Position numbers and translations under genes: made by a program | Notes under the pieces: generated by a model | What the model saw: only the letters and a program-made list of their open reading frames with translations | Database searches by the model: none | Told to the model about the DNA's origin: nothing | Part shown: piece by piece, positions 6,398 through 14,976 of the stretch | How positions within the stretch are numbered: the first letter of the stretch is position 1 | Layout of the letters: each line of letters starts with the position of its first letter | Source of the DNA: MGBC108787 sp964591225 | GTDB taxonomy: Bacteria; Bacillota_I; Bacilli_A; RF39; UBA660 | Length of the DNA: 25,025 nucleotides | Assembly (NCBI GenBank): GCA_964591225.1 | Contig: CAZQAO010000008.1 | Location: 1 to 25,025 of the forward strand | Direction: 5' to 3'

Positions 6398-9202
6398 ATG
6401 GATAAAATAATTGTTAAAGGAGCCAGAGAAAATAATTTAAAAAATATTAATATTGAATTACCCAAGAATAAATTAATTGTCATGACAGGAGTTTCTGGTA
6501 GTGGTAAAAGTAGTTTAGCTTTTGATACTATTTATGCGGAAGGCCAACGAAGATATGTAGAATCTTTAAGTGCTTATGCGCGCCAATTTATTGGTAATAG
6601 TGATAAACCAGATGTCGATTCAATTGAAGGCTTAAGTCCGAGTATTAGTATTGATCAAAAAACCACGAATAAGAATCCGCGGAGTACAGTCGGAACAATT
6701 ACGGAAATCTATGATTATTTACGGCTTTTATTTGCTCGGATAGGAGTTCCTTATTGTCCTAATCATCATGTTCCTATTAAGAGTCAAAGTATTGAAGAAA
6801 TGACTAATCGCGTTATGGAAATGGCAGAAGGTACTAAATTAGAAATATTAGCTCCTGTTTGTCGAGGGGAAAAAGGAACCCATAAAGATCTTTTTGATTC
6901 TTTACGTGCGAAAGGTTATGCTAAAGTTCGCGTCAATGGTGAAAATTATGGCTTAGAAGAAGACATAAAATTAGAAAAAAATAAAAAAGATAATATTGAT
7001 GTAGTAGTAGATCGGATTATTGTGAACAAAGAAGAACGGAGTCGGATATTTGAATCATTAGAAGCTAGTACTAAATTAGCTGATGGTAAAGTTATTGTGC
7101 ATGTTATTGGTGGCGAAGAATTTATGATGAGTGAAAACTATGCTTGCTTAGAATGTAATTATTCTATTGGTGAGCTAGAGCCACGGATGTTTTCTTTTAA
7201 TAGTCCGTATGGTGCTTGTCCTGAATGTAAGGGTTTAGGAACAAAATTAAAAATCAATGAAGACTTATTAATACCCGATAAAACCAGAAGTATTAAAAAT
7301 GGCGGCATCGTTGCTTTAAATATGGACTATAATATGTATATCGCCCAACTTTTAACCGTTTGTGATCATTATGATATCGATATTAATATTCCTATTAAAG
7401 ATATTCCAAGAGAAAAATTAAATATTATTTTATATGGATCAGATGAAGAATTACAATTTAAATATACTTCTAAAACTGGTAATACTAGTACGAAAACTGA
7501 TTACTATGAAGGGGTTGTCAATAACTTAGAAAGACGTTATATGGAAACTTCTAGTACTTGGATAAGAGAATGGCTAGAACGTTATATGGTCGAAACAACT
7601 TGTGAAGTTTGTCATGGTGCTAGACTAGATAAAAGTATTTTATCCGTTTATATTAATAAGAAAAATATTTATGATATGACAGAAATGAGTATTTCCGAAT
7701 TAAATCATTTTATTAAGCATTTAAAATTATCGAATGAAGAAAAAGAAATTAGTCAGTTAATTATAAAAGAAATTGAAAATCGTTTAACATTCTTAGAAAA
7801 TGTTGGTTTAAGTTATTTATCTTTAAATCGTTCGGCGGGAACTCTTTCCGGGGGAGAATCTCAACGAATTCGTTTAGCTACCCAAATTGGTAGTAAATTA
7901 TCCGGAGTACTATATGTTTTAGATGAACCCAGTATCGGCTTACATCAAAGAGATAATGAAAAATTAATCTATTCTTTAAAAGAAATGCGGGATTTAGGGA
8001 ATACGTTAATTGTGGTAGAACATGACACTGATACGATGTTAGCAGCTGATTATTTAGTAGACATTGGACCGAAAGCAGGCAATGAAGGCGGATATGTTGT
8101 GGCGGCGGGTACTCCCGAAGAAGTTATGAAAAATGATAAAAGTATTACAGGTAGATATTTATCTGGTAAAGAAAAAATTGAAGTACCCAAAAAAAGAAGA
8201 AAAGGTAATGGCTTATTCTTAGAAGTAGTCAAAGCCAGTGAAAATAATTTAAAAAATATTACAGTCAAATTTCCTTTAAATGAATTTATTTGTGTCACTG
8301 GAGTTTCGGGAAGTGGTAAAAGTACTCTAATCAATGATATTTTATATAAAAGTATTGCTAAGTATTTATATCATTCGAAAGAATTACCTGGAGCTTGTAA
8401 AGAAATTAAAGGCTTAGAAAATATTGATAAAGTAGTTATGATTACTCAAGATGCTATTGGTAGAACACCGAGAAGTAATCCTGCCACATATGTCGGTTTA
8501 TTTGATGATATTAGAGATTTATTTACCGAGATGAAAGAAAGTAAATCGCGAGGATATACCAAAAGTCGTTTTTCTTTTAATGTTAAAGGCGGACGTTGTG
8601 AAGCTTGTCAAGGCGATGGCGTTAAAAAAATTGAAATGCATTTCCTACCCGATGTTTATGTTCCATGTGATGTTTGTAAGGGAGCCCGTTATAATCGGGA
8701 AACTCTAGATGTTAAATTTAAAGGTAAAAATATCGCCGAAGTCTTAGATATGCGAGTCGAAGAAGCTGTTCCTTTCTTTGAAAATGTTCCTAAAATTAAA
8801 CAAAAACTAGATGTTTTAATGGATGTCGGTTTGTCTTATATCAAACTAGGTCAACCTGCTCCAACTCTTTCGGGAGGAGAAGCCGGACGAGTTAAACTTG
8901 CCAAAGAATTACAAAAAAAAGCCACTGGTAAAAGTTTATTTATCTTAGATGAACCTACGACAGGATTACATAGCGACGATATTAAAAAACTATTAGCAAT
9001 TCTAAATCGCATCGTCGATAATGGCGATACTGTGATTGTAATCGAACATAATTTAGATGTTATTAAAGTAGCAGATTATATTATTGATTTAGGACCAGAA
9101 GGTGGTAATCAAGGAGGAACCATAGTTGATACGGGAACTCCGGAAAAAATTGCGAAAAATCCCGATTCATACACCGGCCAATTTTTAAAAAAATATCTTT
9201 AA
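6398..9202 (+). CDS. uvrA: UvrABC excinuclease subunit A
   Basis: ATP-dependent DNA damage sensor of nucleotide excision repair; it loads UvrB at lesions. The product is 934 aa, normal length. Motifs in order: Walker A GVSGSGKSS near residue 30; first zinc-binding cysteines (CLECNYSIGELEP and CPEC) near 250-280; first signature LSGGESQR and Walker B VLYVLDEPSIGLHQR near 490-520; second Walker A GVSGSGKST near 635; second zinc finger CEACQGDGVKKIEM...CDVC near 735-765; second signature TLSGGEAGR and LFILDEPTTGLHSDD near 830-860. I chose the ATG at 6398 (MDKIIVKGA) because AAAGGA ends 9 nt before it. The ATG at 6389 abuts the ribosome site and cannot be served by it. uvrB, often adjacent, is absent here. 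Confidence 0.98.
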   Translation: MDKIIVKGARENNLKNINIELPKNKLIVMTGVSGSGKSSLAFDTIYAEGQRRYVESLSAYARQFIGNSDKPDVDSIEGLSPSISIDQKTTNKNPRSTVGTITEIYDYLRLLFARIGVPYCPNHHVPIKSQSIEEMTNRVMEMAEGTKLEILAPVCRGEKGTHKDLFDSLRAKGYAKVRVNGENYGLEEDIKLEKNKKDNIDVVVDRIIVNKEERSRIFESLEASTKLADGKVIVHVIGGEEFMMSENYACLECNYSIGELEPRMFSFNSPYGACPECKGLGTKLKINEDLLIPDKTRSIKNGGIVALNMDYNMYIAQLLTVCDHYDIDINIPIKDIPREKLNIILYGSDEELQFKYTSKTGNTSTKTDYYEGVVNNLERRYMETSSTWIREWLERYMVETTCEVCHGARLDKSILSVYINKKNIYDMTEMSISELNHFIKHLKLSNEEKEISQLIIKEIENRLTFLENVGLSYLSLNRSAGTLSGGESQRIRLATQIGSKLSGVLYVLDEPSIGLHQRDNEKLIYSLKEMRDLGNTLIVVEHDTDTMLAADYLVDIGPKAGNEGGYVVAAGTPEEVMKNDKSITGRYLSGKEKIEVPKKRRKGNGLFLEVVKASENNLKNITVKFPLNEFICVTGVSGSGKSTLINDILYKSIAKYLYHSKELPGACKEIKGLENIDKVVMITQDAIGRTPRSNPATYVGLFDDIRDLFTEMKESKSRGYTKSRFSFNVKGGRCEACQGDGVKKIEMHFLPDVYVPCDVCKGARYNRETLDVKFKGKNIAEVLDMRVEEAVPFFENVPKIKQKLDVLMDVGLSYIKLGQPAPTLSGGEAGRVKLAKELQKKATGKSLFILDEPTTGLHSDDIKKLLAILNRIVDNGDTVIVIEHNLDVIKVADYIIDLGPEGGNQGGTIVDTGTPEKIAKNPDSYTGQFLKKYL

Positions 9203-9217
9203 GAAAAAAGGACCTTT

Positions 9218-9226
9218 TGTTATAAT
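9218..9226 (+). promoter_or_regulatory. Extended -10 promoter of lgt
   Basis: TGTTATAAT, a perfect extended -10, lies 20 nt before the ATG. AAAGGAGGGTG follows as a strong ribosome site, so lgt can be transcribed independently of uvrA. Confidence 0.6.
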
Positions 9227-9246
9227 AAATAAAGGAGGGTGACAAC

Positions 9247-10059
9247 ATGAATCCAATTATGATTAACTTATTTGGTATCGATATTCGCTGGTATTCTGTT
9301 ATACTTTTAGTAGCAGTAACAATCGGAATTGTCTTGTTTTTAAGAGAAGGAAAAAAATATAATTATTCCCGTGATTTTCTATTTAATCTAGCTTTTTGGG
9401 TTATAATTTTTGGCTTTATCGGAGCCCGTTTATATTATGTAATCTTTAATTATAAAAATTATATTAATGATCCCATTAGTATTTTTAAAGTATGGGAGGG
9501 TGGTTTAGCTATTCATGGTGGTATTATTGCTGGTGTTTTAACTTTAATACTTTATTGTAAAAAATATCACGCTCGTATTTTAAAAGTAACTGATATGGCT
9601 AGTATTTCTTTATTACTTGGTCAAGCTATTGGTAGATGGGGTAACTTCTTTAATAGTGAAGCTCATGGCGGAGCAACTACTCTTTTTGCTTTACAAAATA
9701 AACATATCCCGGAATTTATTATTAATGGGATGTATATCAATGGTGTCTATTATGAACCAACATTCTTCTATGAATCTTTATGGTGCTTACTAGGAGTTGT
9801 AGTCTTACTAATTGTACGTAAGTATCGTTATTTAAAAGTTGGCCAATTAACAGGAGTTTATTTTATGTGGTATAGCTTAGGTAGATTCTTCATCGAATCT
9901 ATGCGTACCGACTCTTTAATGTTTATGGGATTCAAAGTAGCTCAATTAGTTTCCGTTGGTTTATTCCTAATCGGTCTATTCCTACTTATAAAAGCCAATC
10001 GTAAAAGTAAATTTGAAGATTTATACAAAGAAGAACAAGGTACAGATATTGACTTTTAA
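9247..10059 (+). CDS. lgt: Prolipoprotein diacylglyceryl transferase
   Basis: Polytopic membrane enzyme that moves diacylglycerol from phosphatidylglycerol to the lipobox cysteine of prelipoproteins, the first step of lipoprotein maturation. 270 aa with about seven hydrophobic segments. Diagnostic stretches are the N-terminal IRWYSVILLVAVTIGI, the GARLYYVIFNY segment, the family's Gly-rich motif around residue 130-145 (GRWGNFFNSEAHGG, where the usual form is GR.GNF.N.E..G), YEPTFFYESLWC, and GVYFMWYSLGRFFIESMRTDS near the end. A perfect ribosome site fixes the start. It follows uvrA by 44 nt but has its own promoter. Its presence shows that the organism makes lipoproteins, although the ABC binding protein at 1343-2338 lacks a lipobox. 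Confidence 0.97.
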   Translation: MNPIMINLFGIDIRWYSVILLVAVTIGIVLFLREGKKYNYSRDFLFNLAFWVIIFGFIGARLYYVIFNYKNYINDPISIFKVWEGGLAIHGGIIAGVLTLILYCKKYHARILKVTDMASISLLLGQAIGRWGNFFNSEAHGGATTLFALQNKHIPEFIINGMYINGVYYEPTFFYESLWCLLGVVVLLIVRKYRYLKVGQLTGVYFMWYSLGRFFIESMRTDSLMFMGFKVAQLVSVGLFLIGLFLLIKANRKSKFEDLYKEEQGTDIDF

Positions 10060-10071
10060 AACATAAAAGAA

Positions 10072-10100
10072 TTGACAAAGATAAAATATTTTTAGATAAT
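10072..10100 (+). promoter_or_regulatory. Consensus promoter for the SipW-type exported protein
   Basis: TTGACA (10072-10077), a 17-nt spacer, then GATAAT (10095-10100). This is the only perfect -35 box I found in the window, which suggests strong expression. The ribosome site AGGTGA precedes the ATG at 10128. Confidence 0.75.
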
Positions 10101-10127
10101 AAAAATAGAAGAAAATAGGTGATTTTT

Positions 10128-10861
10128 ATGGACAAAGAAAACAAAAAATTATTAATTATTTCGATTATCGGTGTAGCTTTATTTATAACAGCCATTACTT
10201 CAGTTAGTTATGCNNNNNNNNNNNNNNNNNNNNNNNNNNNNNNNNNNNNNNNNNNNNNNNNNNNNNNNNNNNNNNNNNNNNNNNNNNNNNNNNNNNNNNN
10301 NNNNNNNNNNNNNTTTCGATTATCGGTGTAGCTTTATTTATAACAGCCATTACTTCAGTTAGTTATGCATTCTATACTTCTACAGTTAAACATGATAATA
10401 AAGGAGTAAGTGCTGAAACTACTACCAAAAAAATTAGTTATAAATTCGAAGATGGCGAAGAAAAATTGAACGTAACAAATATGGTTCCTGGAGATACATT
10501 TAAGAAATCTTTTACTTTGAAAAATACGGGAACGGCACCCGTTAATTTTCGAATTGTTGTGAAAGATTTAGAAAATACATTTACTAGAAAAGAAGATATT
10601 CAATATCAAATTAAAAAAGGAGAAAGTGAAGAACAAACTATTGGAACTGGAGATTGGAAACCATTTCCTGATTCTAGTAATGGAGGAGCGAGTGCGTTGA
10701 GTGAAAAATTAACTTTAGAAACAGATACTCAAGAAACTGGAGACAAATATACGATTTATATAAGATACGAGAATAAGGAAACTGAAGATCAAAGTACCGA
10801 CATGAGTGCAACTATAAGTGGTAAAATATTTATTGAAGAATATGATGGTGAAGACGAGTAA
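10128..10861 (+). CDS. SipW-dependent camelysin/TasA-like exported protein, interrupted by the assembly gap
   Basis: Secreted or surface protein. The left part encodes MDKENKKLLIISIIG and a hydrophobic helix ending in SVSYA. Right of the gap the same helix recurs and continues AFYTSTVKHDNKG, which fits a SipW-cognate signal peptide with cleavage before the aromatic residue. The mature part has NVTNMVPGDTFKKSFTLKN, the strand-rich camelysin/TasA repeat (PGD..K.F...NTG..PV.F), then GKIFIEEYDGEDE at the end. If the two 55-bp copies flanking the Ns are one and the same sequence, removing one copy plus the gap gives a single 192-aa frame. Coordinates given span the gap. Otherwise there may be two tandem paralogues. 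TasA and camelysin relatives form biofilm fibres or have protease-like roles; which applies is unknown. A perfect terminator follows. Confidence 0.8.
10159..10213 (+). repeat. 55-bp direct repeat, left copy
   Basis: Exactly identical to 10314-10368 over all 55 bases. It encodes the hydrophobic signal region of the SipW-type protein and ends at the first N. Probably an unmerged assembly overlap. Confidence 0.9.
10214..10313. other. Scaffold gap of 100 Ns
   Basis: A run of exactly 100 undefined bases, the usual placeholder for a gap of unknown size. Identical 55-bp sequence on both sides suggests the true gap may be negative, meaning that the contigs overlap. Confidence 0.98.
10314..10368 (+). 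repeat. 55-bp direct repeat, right copy
   Basis: Identical to 10159-10213. It starts at the first base after the Ns and runs in frame into the mature part of the SipW-type protein. Confidence 0.9.
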
Positions 10862-10889
10862 GATATAGAAAGTTATATCTTATTTTTTT
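10859..10889 (+). terminator. Intrinsic terminator of the SipW-type gene
   Basis: A perfect 9-bp stem, TAAGATATA (10859-10867) with TATATCTTA (10874-10882), has a 6-nt loop and is followed by seven Ts. The stem begins at the stop codon. Confidence 0.9.
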
Positions 10890-10903
10890 GGAGATAATAA
10901 GTT

Positions 10904-13018
10904 ATGAATATTACAAAAGAATTAGCAACGGAATTAAATGTCAAAGAAGAACAAGTTTCGGCAGTATTAAAACTATTAAGTGAAGATTGTACTGTTCCTT
11001 TTATTGCTAGATATCGTAAGGAAGCAACGGGGGCTTTAAATGAAGAACAAATTGAATATATTGCTATGCAGTATAAGTATTTGGATAATTTAAAGAAGAG
11101 AAAAGAAGATGTTATTAGGTTAATTGCTGAAAAGGGAATGCTTACTAAAGAGTTAGAGGAAAGTATTTTAAATTGTACTAAGTTAATTGAGGTAGAGGAT
11201 ATTTATCGTCCCTATAAAGAGAAGAAAAAGACTAAGGCTACAGAAGCTATTAAGTTAGGTTTAGAGCCACTTGCTAAAAAGATTATGGCTTTTCCAACGA
11301 CTGGGAGTATAGATGAGTTAGCTAAAGGGTATAATTTACCGATTACGGAAGCGATTACGAATGCTTCTTATATTATTAGTGAATGGATTAGTGATAATGC
11401 TTATTTGCGTAAGTGGGTTCGTCATTTTATTATGAATACGGGATTTATTGTAACTAAAAAGAAAAAGAATAGTAGCGATGAGAAAAAAGTTTATGCTATG
11501 TATTATGAATTTCAAGAAAGAGTTAAGTATATTAAACATTATCGAGTACTAGCTATTAATAGAGGGGAAAAAGAGGGTATTTTAAATGTTGATTTAAAGT
11601 ATGATTTAGATGCTATTAAAGAAAATTATAATAAAAAAGTAATTAAGAATAATAATTCTTTTGTGGTTTCTATAGTTGAAGATGCTATTCAAGATGCTTT
11701 GAAAAGATTAATTTTACCTAGTGTCGAACGTGAAATTAGAAATATATTGACTGAAGAAGCCGAAGTTGAAGCTATTCAAACGTTTAAAGATAATTTAGAA
11801 AAACTTTTATTGACGAAACCGATTAAGGGTAAGACAGTAATTGGTTTTGATCCGGCCTTTCGAACTGGTTGTAAGTTAGCAGTTTTAGATCCTTATGGTA
11901 ATGTGTTAGAAATTGCTACTATCTATCCTCATGCTCCTCAAAATAAAAAAGCCGAAGCCAAACAAATATTAAGAGATTTAATTACTAAGTATCAAGTTAA
12001 TTTAATTGCTATAGGTAATGGTACTGCTTCTCGAGAAAGTGAGTTTTTTGTTGCTGATGCGATTAAGGGGCTTGATGTCCAATATAATATAGTTAGTGAA
12101 GCGGGAGCAAGTGTGTATTCTGCTAGTAAATTAGCTATTGCGGAGTTTCCCAATTTAACAGTGGAAAAAAGAAGTGCTATTTCTATCGGAAGACGAATTC
12201 AAGATCCCTTATCAGAACTAGTTAAAATTGATCCGAAATCAATTGGAGTCGGAGAATACCAACATGATGTGAATCAAACGAAATTAAGTGAAGCCCTAGA
12301 TTTTACTGTCTCGAAAATTGTTAATGAAGTAGGCGTAAATGTTAATACTGCTAGTACTAGTATTTTAAAATATATATCCGGTTTAAATAAAAAATGTATT
12401 GATAATATTCAAAAATTTAAACAAAATCATTTCTTTAAAAGTCGGGAGGAAATTAAAAATATTCCTGGAATAAGTGCTAAAATATATGAACAATGTATTG
12501 GTTTTTTAAGAATTAATGAGGGCATAAATTTATTAGATAGAACTAAAATTCATCCTGAAAGTTATGATTTAACGAATCGTCTTCTTAAGTATTTACATTT
12601 ACAATTACAAGATATGGATACAAAAGAATTTAAAGATTGCTTACGAAATTGTGATGCCCAAGCATTAAGTCAAGAATTAAATGCTTCTTCATATACGATA
12701 ACCGATATTATTGAAGAGTTATTAACACCCGGATTGGATCCACGGGATTCTTTAGACGACGTTATCTTAAAAAGTGATGTTTTAACAATTGATGATTTAA
12801 AAGAGGGGATGGAATTAGTAGGTACCGTACGCAATGTCGTTTCTTTTGGAGCTTTTGTTGATATTGGTTTGCATCAAGATGCTTTTATTCATATTTCTAA
12901 GCTCTGTCACGAGTTTGTTCATAATCCTTTGGATGTTTTACACGTCGGCGATATTATTACGTGTCACGTGGATAAAATCGATAAAGAGACGGAAAAAGTA
13001 AACCTAACCTTAATATAG
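10904..13018 (+). CDS. tex: Tex family RNA-binding transcription accessory protein
   Basis: Cytoplasmic nucleic-acid-binding protein related to eukaryotic Spt6, 704 aa, usual length. Domains in order: Tex N-terminal helical region with TVPFIARYRKEATGALNEEQ (about 30-50), which is highly characteristic; YqgF/RNase H-like core starting VIGFDPAFRTGCKLAVLD (about 312-330) with AIGNGTASRESE; helix-hairpin-helix region with VGVNVNTAS and IPGISAKIYEQ (about 475-530); and a C-terminal S1 domain (GMELVGTVRNVVSFGAFVDI, about 635-700). In other bacteria Tex supports transcription, RNA decay or stress tolerance; the exact role here is unknown. GGAG at 10890-10893 is the ribosome site, immediately after the upstream terminator. 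No separate promoter is obvious, so partial read-through is possible. Confidence 0.95.
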   Translation: MNITKELATELNVKEEQVSAVLKLLSEDCTVPFIARYRKEATGALNEEQIEYIAMQYKYLDNLKKRKEDVIRLIAEKGMLTKELEESILNCTKLIEVEDIYRPYKEKKKTKATEAIKLGLEPLAKKIMAFPTTGSIDELAKGYNLPITEAITNASYIISEWISDNAYLRKWVRHFIMNTGFIVTKKKKNSSDEKKVYAMYYEFQERVKYIKHYRVLAINRGEKEGILNVDLKYDLDAIKENYNKKVIKNNNSFVVSIVEDAIQDALKRLILPSVEREIRNILTEEAEVEAIQTFKDNLEKLLLTKPIKGKTVIGFDPAFRTGCKLAVLDPYGNVLEIATIYPHAPQNKKAEAKQILRDLITKYQVNLIAIGNGTASRESEFFVADAIKGLDVQYNIVSEAGASVYSASKLAIAEFPNLTVEKRSAISIGRRIQDPLSELVKIDPKSIGVGEYQHDVNQTKLSEALDFTVSKIVNEVGVNVNTASTSILKYISGLNKKCIDNIQKFKQNHFFKSREEIKNIPGISAKIYEQCIGFLRINEGINLLDRTKIHPESYDLTNRLLKYLHLQLQDMDTKEFKDCLRNCDAQALSQELNASSYTITDIIEELLTPGLDPRDSLDDVILKSDVLTIDDLKEGMELVGTVRNVVSFGAFVDIGLHQDAFIHISKLCHEFVHNPLDVLHVGDIITCHVDKIDKETEKVNLTLI

Positions 13019-13020
13019 TA

Positions 13021-13029
13021 TGATATAAT
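13021..13029 (+). promoter_or_regulatory. Extended -10 promoter of the LtaS-AsnB-PAP2 operon
   Basis: TGATATAAT, a perfect extended -10, begins 2 nt after the tex stop codon. AGAAGGTGA follows as the ribosome site for the ATG at 13050. Confidence 0.65.
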
Positions 13030-13049
13030 GAAAACCAGAAGGTGAATCT

Positions 13050-14969
13050 ATGAAAAAGAAGTACTCGACATTTATACTTTATCTATTCTTTTTTTTGTAC
13101 TTAGAATTAATAAGTAAAGTTCTAATGTTTAATAAAATAATAGATTTTCATTTTATATATGTTCTTCTTTTTAGTTTATCAGCTTCTTTTCTTTTTTATG
13201 TTATTAGTAGTTTATGGAAAGAGAAAACTCAAAAAATTGTAACTTTTATTATTTTGGGTTTTATTACTTTTTTTTATATTTTTAATTATTTATATTATTC
13301 TTTATTATCAGTACCTTTTTCTTTAAGTACTTTAGAATTAGCAGGACAAGCTCTTGATTTTGTAGAAATTGGTTTTCATTTATGTGTTACTAAGATAGTA
13401 GAGATATTAGTTTTTTTAATACCTCTATGTAGTTTTATTCTTTATCAAAATCGGTTTAAGTTTGAAAAGATCGAGTTAAAAAAGTCTTTGGCAGTTTTAG
13501 GATTAGGAGTTTTTACCTACGGATTATCTTTAGTATTACTTTTATTTGATAAGAATGATTTATATTCTGCTTATAATTTATATTATAATACGGATTCATT
13601 AACTACTTCGGTCGATGTCTTAGGGGTATTGACGACTGAAAGACTAGATTTAAAAAGAAATTTATTTGGCTTTGAAGAGAAAGTAATTTTAGAGTCAGAG
13701 AATAATAAAGATGAAAAACAAGATATCTCCTATAACGAGTTGGATATACCCTTTGATAAGTTAATAGAAAATACAACGGATGAAGATATGAAAGAATCCT
13801 ATACGTATTTAAAGAATAAGAGTGCTACTAATAAAAATGCTTATACCGGAATGTATAAAGGGAAGAACTTGATATTTATTTTAGCAGAAGGTTTTAATTC
13901 TATTGCCGTTTCGAAAGAATTAACTCCAACTCTTTATCGCTTAGTTCATGAAGGTTTTGATTTTACGAATTATTATTCTCCCATTTTCTTTAGTACGACG
14001 GGTGGAGAATTTCAAGCAATGACTAGTTTAATTCCGACTCAAGATATTTTAAATACTTGGCGTAATCAAGATATTTCTTTGCCCTATGCTCTAGGTAATG
14101 CTTTTGCGGATTTAGGTTATAGTACTAGTAGTTATCATAATTGGTCTTATAAATATTATGGTCGCAATCATACAATGGCTCTTTTAGGTTTTCCTAATTA
14201 TACAGCTTGTGGTAATGGTTTAGAAAAGAAAATAAATTGTCAGTGGTTACCGAGTGATATTGATTTAATTGAAACCAGTTTTAATGATTATAAAGATAAT
14301 ACTCCTTTTGTAACTTATTATATTACTGTCAGTGGTCATGCTCCCTATAATTTTTTAGGTGGTAATTCCATTGCTTTAAAAAATAAAGATAAAGTGAATG
14401 AGTATCCTTATAGTGACGCGGTAAAATCTTATTTAGCTAGCCAATTGGAATTAGAATATGCTGTCGCTAATTTAATTAATAAATTAGAAGAATCTGGCTT
14501 ATTAGAAGATACGGTATTAGTTTTAACGGGAGATCATTATCCGTATACTCTAACTTTAGATGAAGTAAATGAATTAACTGAAGTTACACGGGATGAAACA
14601 GTGGAAGTTAATCATAGTAATTTAATTATTTGGAATCCTGCTAATGAACATCAAGTAATTGATAAAGTTGCTAGTCAAATAGATGTGCTCCCGACAATAC
14701 TAAATTTATTTGGAGTAGAATATGATTCAAGATTACTGATGGGTAATGATATATTTAGTGATAGTGAAGGTTTAGCTATTTTCTCTGATCATAGTTGGAT
14801 ATCTAACGAAGGTGTCTATCGCGTGCAGGAAGGATTTACTTCTAAAAATGGTGAAACTGGTGATACTAATTATAGTGATGAAATAAATAATCGGGTTTCC
14901 AATAGTTTTACTATCAGTAAAGCTATAATAGAAAAAAATTTATATCAAAAAATAATAGATGAGGAGTAA
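13050..14969 (+). CDS. LtaS-type membrane sulfatase/phosphoglycerol transferase
   Basis: Predicted polyglycerolphosphate lipoteichoic-acid synthase or a close relative that moves glycerol phosphate from phosphatidylglycerol outside the cell. 639 aa: five hydrophobic helices in residues about 5-180, a linker, then an extracellular sulfatase-fold domain. Visible active-site residues by alignment to LtaS: metal ligand Glu in LAEGFN (E280), nucleophile Thr in FSTTGGE (T316, four residues before E320, as in LtaS), His in TVSGHAPY (H430), Asp-His in LTGDHYPY (D495-H496), and the substrate-site W/R in NWSYKYYGRNH. No AXA-type cleavage site is obvious after the last helix. It heads an operon with asnB (8 nt downstream) and a PAP2 phosphatase. 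Whether it is the primer enzyme, the polymerase or a phosphoglycerol transferase for other glycans cannot be settled. Confidence 0.9.
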   Translation: MKKKYSTFILYLFFFLYLELISKVLMFNKIIDFHFIYVLLFSLSASFLFYVISSLWKEKTQKIVTFIILGFITFFYIFNYLYYSLLSVPFSLSTLELAGQALDFVEIGFHLCVTKIVEILVFLIPLCSFILYQNRFKFEKIELKKSLAVLGLGVFTYGLSLVLLLFDKNDLYSAYNLYYNTDSLTTSVDVLGVLTTERLDLKRNLFGFEEKVILESENNKDEKQDISYNELDIPFDKLIENTTDEDMKESYTYLKNKSATNKNAYTGMYKGKNLIFILAEGFNSIAVSKELTPTLYRLVHEGFDFTNYYSPIFFSTTGGEFQAMTSLIPTQDILNTWRNQDISLPYALGNAFADLGYSTSSYHNWSYKYYGRNHTMALLGFPNYTACGNGLEKKINCQWLPSDIDLIETSFNDYKDNTPFVTYYITVSGHAPYNFLGGNSIALKNKDKVNEYPYSDAVKSYLASQLELEYAVANLINKLEESGLLEDTVLVLTGDHYPYTLTLDEVNELTEVTRDETVEVNHSNLIIWNPANEHQVIDKVASQIDVLPTILNLFGVEYDSRLLMGNDIFSDSEGLAIFSDHSWISNEGVYRVQEGFTSKNGETGDTNYSDEINNRVSNSFTISKAIIEKNLYQKIIDEE

Positions 14970-14976
14970 AAAAGTT

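Noticed and set aside
9202..9220. Terminator between uvrA and lgt (AAAAGG and CCTTTT)
   Set aside because: The two arms are separated by a single base, so no hairpin loop can form. An extended -10 promoter overlaps the end of this stretch.
10466..10861. Separate 131-aa gene starting at 10466 (TTG)
   Set aside because: It is the C-terminal part of the SipW-type protein. The frame runs unbroken from the right-hand 55-bp copy and there is no ribosome site at 10466.
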